Origin: Methanobacteriota archaeon
Lineage (GTDB): Archaea; Thermoplasmatota; Thermoplasmata; RBG-16-68-12
Assembly: GCA_005878515.1 (NCBI GenBank)
Contig: VBLZ01000034.1
Span: 1 to 6,528, forward strand
Length of the DNA stretch: 6,528 bases
Direction: 5' to 3'
Part shown: positions 5,066-6,528 of the stretch, one piece after another
How positions within the stretch are numbered: position 1 is the first letter of the stretch
Layout of the letters: every line of letters begins with the position of its first letter
Translations under genes and position numbers: made by a program
The notes under the pieces: model-generated
Told to the model about the DNA's origin: nothing
The model's input: only the letters and a program-made list of their open reading frames with translations
The model's database searches: none

Positions 5066-5087
5066 GTTAACCTTACTTAAGGTTAAC
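5066..5087. promoter_or_regulatory. Perfect 10+2+10 palindrome in the divergent hflX promoter region
   Basis: The arms are GTTAACCTTA and TAAGGTTAAC, exact reverse complements, separated by CT. The centre contains A/T-rich sequence on both strands (ACTTAAGG or CTTAAGTAA). It could serve as a TATA element about 26 nt before the minus-strand GTG at 5051 and about 38 nt before the plus-strand ATG at 5115. A protein bound here would be expected to block both promoters. A degenerate copy lies before moaB at 836-857. Confidence 0.7.
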
Positions 5088-5114
5088 TCGTCTGTTGCCC
5101 GCAATGGAATTCGG

Positions 5115-6425
5115 ATGGCCCCACCCCTTGGTTTCCACTGGAAACGTTCATGGCGGTCATGGCCCTTCGGATGCCTGTTGGACGTCCTCCTGGTTTCCCT
5201 CACAGCCGACGTGGGCGAGATCTCGGCGCTCCTCGCGTCCGCGGGCCATCGGATCCTCGAGACGATCGTCCAGCGTCGCGACCATCCGGACAGCCGCACG
5301 TTCGTCGGTCGGGGGAAGCTCGAGGAGATCCAGGCCCGGGTCGACGCCGGCGGGATCGCCGCGGTCGTCTTCAACGGCGAGCTCCGGCCCACGATGCATT
5401 ACCAGCTCGAGCGAGACCTCGGGGTCGAATGCTACGACCGCTTGCGGGTCCTGCTGGAGCTCTTCGCGCAACGCGCGTCGAGTCGGGAAGGGAAACTCCA
5501 GGTCGAACTCGCCCTCCTTCAATACGAGGTCCCCCTGCTCCGCGAGTGGATCCACGAGGGCGACGTCGGAGAGCGTCCCGGGTTCATGGCGGGCGGCGAG
5601 CTGCGCGTCGAGGCGTACTACGAGACGGTGAAACGACGGATCAAGAAGATCCGGGACGAACTCGAGGCGATCCGCCGGGAGCGGGCCGTGCGGCGATCCG
5701 TTCGGAAGGAACGAGGCTATCATCTCGTCGCCCTCGCCGGATACGCCAACGCGGGCAAGTCGTCCCTCCTGAACGTCCTCGCCAACGAACGCGTGCTCGT
5801 GGATGACCGGATGTTCTCGACCTTGGCGACGACGACGCGGAGCCTCACGGGGACGCGCAAGCGAATCCTGCTCACGGACACAATCGGTTTCGTCGACGGC
5901 GTGCCGTTCTGGATGGTCGAGGCGTTCAACGCGACGCTCGAGGAAATCCTCCAAACGGACCTCGTGCTCCTCCTCGTGGACGTCTCCGATTCGGAGACGG
6001 AGATCCAACGGAAGGTGCGTTTGGCGGCGCGCACGCTCTTCCCGAAAGTCTCCTCCGATTCGGTTCGCCCGGTTCTCACGAAAGCCGACCTCCTCAATGA
6101 CGACGAGATCGAAACGAAGGTCCAGGTCCTCGCCGAGTCGGAATTCCATCGGACGCCGATCGTCATCTCGATGCGGACCGGACGGGGACTCGACGCGCTG
6201 CGGGATACCATCGCGCGCGCGTTCGCGTACCCAATCGAAGTCCATTTCATCCTGCCGCAGGATGCCGATGCCGGGGGCAAGCTCCACTGGTTGTACGAGC
6301 GCACGGAGGTCGTGTCCGCGGTCCATCGGCCCGACCGCATCGAGGTCGTCGTGCGCTGTCGGCCGCGCGATCGTGATTCCGTCGAGCGCCTCGGACGCGT
6401 CCTCCTCGCCCGGACGATCGAGTGA
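5115..6425 (+). CDS. hflX: GTPase HflX
   Basis: This 436-residue protein is a translation-factor GTPase of the Obg-HflX superfamily that binds the large ribosomal subunit. In bacteria it splits stalled or hibernating ribosomes; its archaeal role is less clear. The N-terminal HflX domain shows RRDHPDSRTFVGRGKLEEI (54-72) and ERDLGVECYDRLRVLLELFA (99-118). A charged helical hairpin or coiled coil follows at about 165-200. The G domain has the P-loop GYANAGKSS (209-217), the switch segment FSTLATTTRSL (about 234-244), DTIGFVDGVP (255-264) and TKAD (322-325) as the G4 motif, with Thr in place of the usual Asn. A C-terminal domain (about 370-436) closes it. The start is uncertain: the frame is open far upstream, but that part is antisense to another gene. 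ATG 5115 is the first good start after the palindrome, and a TTG at 5178 would remove a Trp-rich leader (HWKRSWRSW) unlike other HflX proteins. Confidence 0.92.
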   Translation: MAPPLGFHWKRSWRSWPFGCLLDVLLVSLTADVGEISALLASAGHRILETIVQRRDHPDSRTFVGRGKLEEIQARVDAGGIAAVVFNGELRPTMHYQLERDLGVECYDRLRVLLELFAQRASSREGKLQVELALLQYEVPLLREWIHEGDVGERPGFMAGGELRVEAYYETVKRRIKKIRDELEAIRRERAVRRSVRKERGYHLVALAGYANAGKSSLLNVLANERVLVDDRMFSTLATTTRSLTGTRKRILLTDTIGFVDGVPFWMVEAFNATLEEILQTDLVLLLVDVSDSETEIQRKVRLAARTLFPKVSSDSVRPVLTKADLLNDDEIETKVQVLAESEFHRTPIVISMRTGRGLDALRDTIARAFAYPIEVHFILPQDADAGGKLHWLYERTEVVSAVHRPDRIEVVVRCRPRDRDSVERLGRVLLARTIE

Positions 6426-6528
6426 TCAGCCTTTGATCCGGAACTCTCGTTTCTTGTCGAGGAACCGCCGCTCGTAGGCGGATGGCAAGTGGTCGTACGT
6501 CAGCTCCTCGATCCGACCCATGTTCTTC
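6426..6528 (-). CDS. C-terminal end of an unidentified protein (runs off the right edge)
   Basis: An open frame enters from the right edge on the minus strand and ends at a TGA at 6428-6426. Thirty-three codons are visible. The sequence contains MGRIEELTYDHLP and ends YERRFLDKKREFRIKG, charged and soluble-looking. I cannot assign a family from so little. The stop codon abuts the hflX stop with no spacer, so the two transcripts converge and overlap in their 3' ends. The internal ATG at 6520 could in principle start a 31-residue peptide, but a truncated longer gene is more likely. Confidence 0.55.
   Translation of the reverse strand, partial: KNMGRIEELTYDHLPSAYERRFLDKKREFRIKG

Noticed and set aside
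4785..5114. Upstream extension of the hflX frame giving a 546-residue protein
   Set aside because: The segment is antisense to the plausible 78-codon gene, crosses the promoter palindrome and its translation has no HflX-like features.
5157..6326. 389-codon minus-strand frame antisense to hflX
   Set aside because: Its product is the charged low-information mirror of the hflX codons and hflX is certain.
1..6528. Mobile element, toxin-antitoxin or defence system
   Set aside because: No transposase, integrase, terminal repeats or recognised defence domain is present; the gene content is biosynthetic and housekeeping.

Overview
The window is about 63% GC (estimate by eye). It looks like a piece of an archaeal chromosome, most probably an uncultured high-GC member of Thermoplasmatota. 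The reasons are: an archaeal-type radical SAM protein with a C-terminal helix-hairpin-helix, a DUF5654-like two-helix membrane protein, a separate MoaB-type adenylyltransferase, and several genes that start about 25-35 nt downstream of TATA-like boxes with no Shine-Dalgarno sequence, as expected for leaderless archaeal transcripts. The taxonomic placement is inference.

Most of the window is a molybdenum (or tungsten) cofactor cluster on the minus strand. In the direction of transcription it holds a small unrecognised protein (5051-4815), moaD and moaE (overlapping by 4 nt), moaC, a DUF5654-like membrane protein, a 541-residue radical SAM/HhH protein, moaB, and the N-terminal part of moeA running off the left edge. 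MoaC makes cyclic pyranopterin monophosphate together with a MoaA that is not in the window. MoaD/MoaE add the dithiolene sulfurs, MoaB adenylates molybdopterin, and MoeA inserts the metal. The radical SAM protein is not MoaA.

Two genes are on the plus strand. One is a short exported or membrane-anchored protein (3665-4006) with a Thr/Pro/Gly linker and a His/Cys-containing tail, lying between moaC and moaE. The other is the GTPase HflX (5115-6425), divergent from the 78-codon gene. At the right edge a minus-strand gene ends one base after the hflX stop codon.

The least expected features are three. A palindrome, GTTAACCTTA-CT-TAAGGTTAAC, lies between hflX and the 78-codon gene, and a degenerate copy lies upstream of moaB, which suggests one shared transcription factor. 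MoaD carries two arginines after the diglycine that normally ends the protein. A nearly identical promoter block precedes both moaD and the radical SAM gene. No tRNA, rRNA, CRISPR array, insertion sequence or integrase was seen. Apart from these points the region looks like ordinary cofactor-biosynthesis and housekeeping DNA, and I see no clear sign of a new defence or mobile system.
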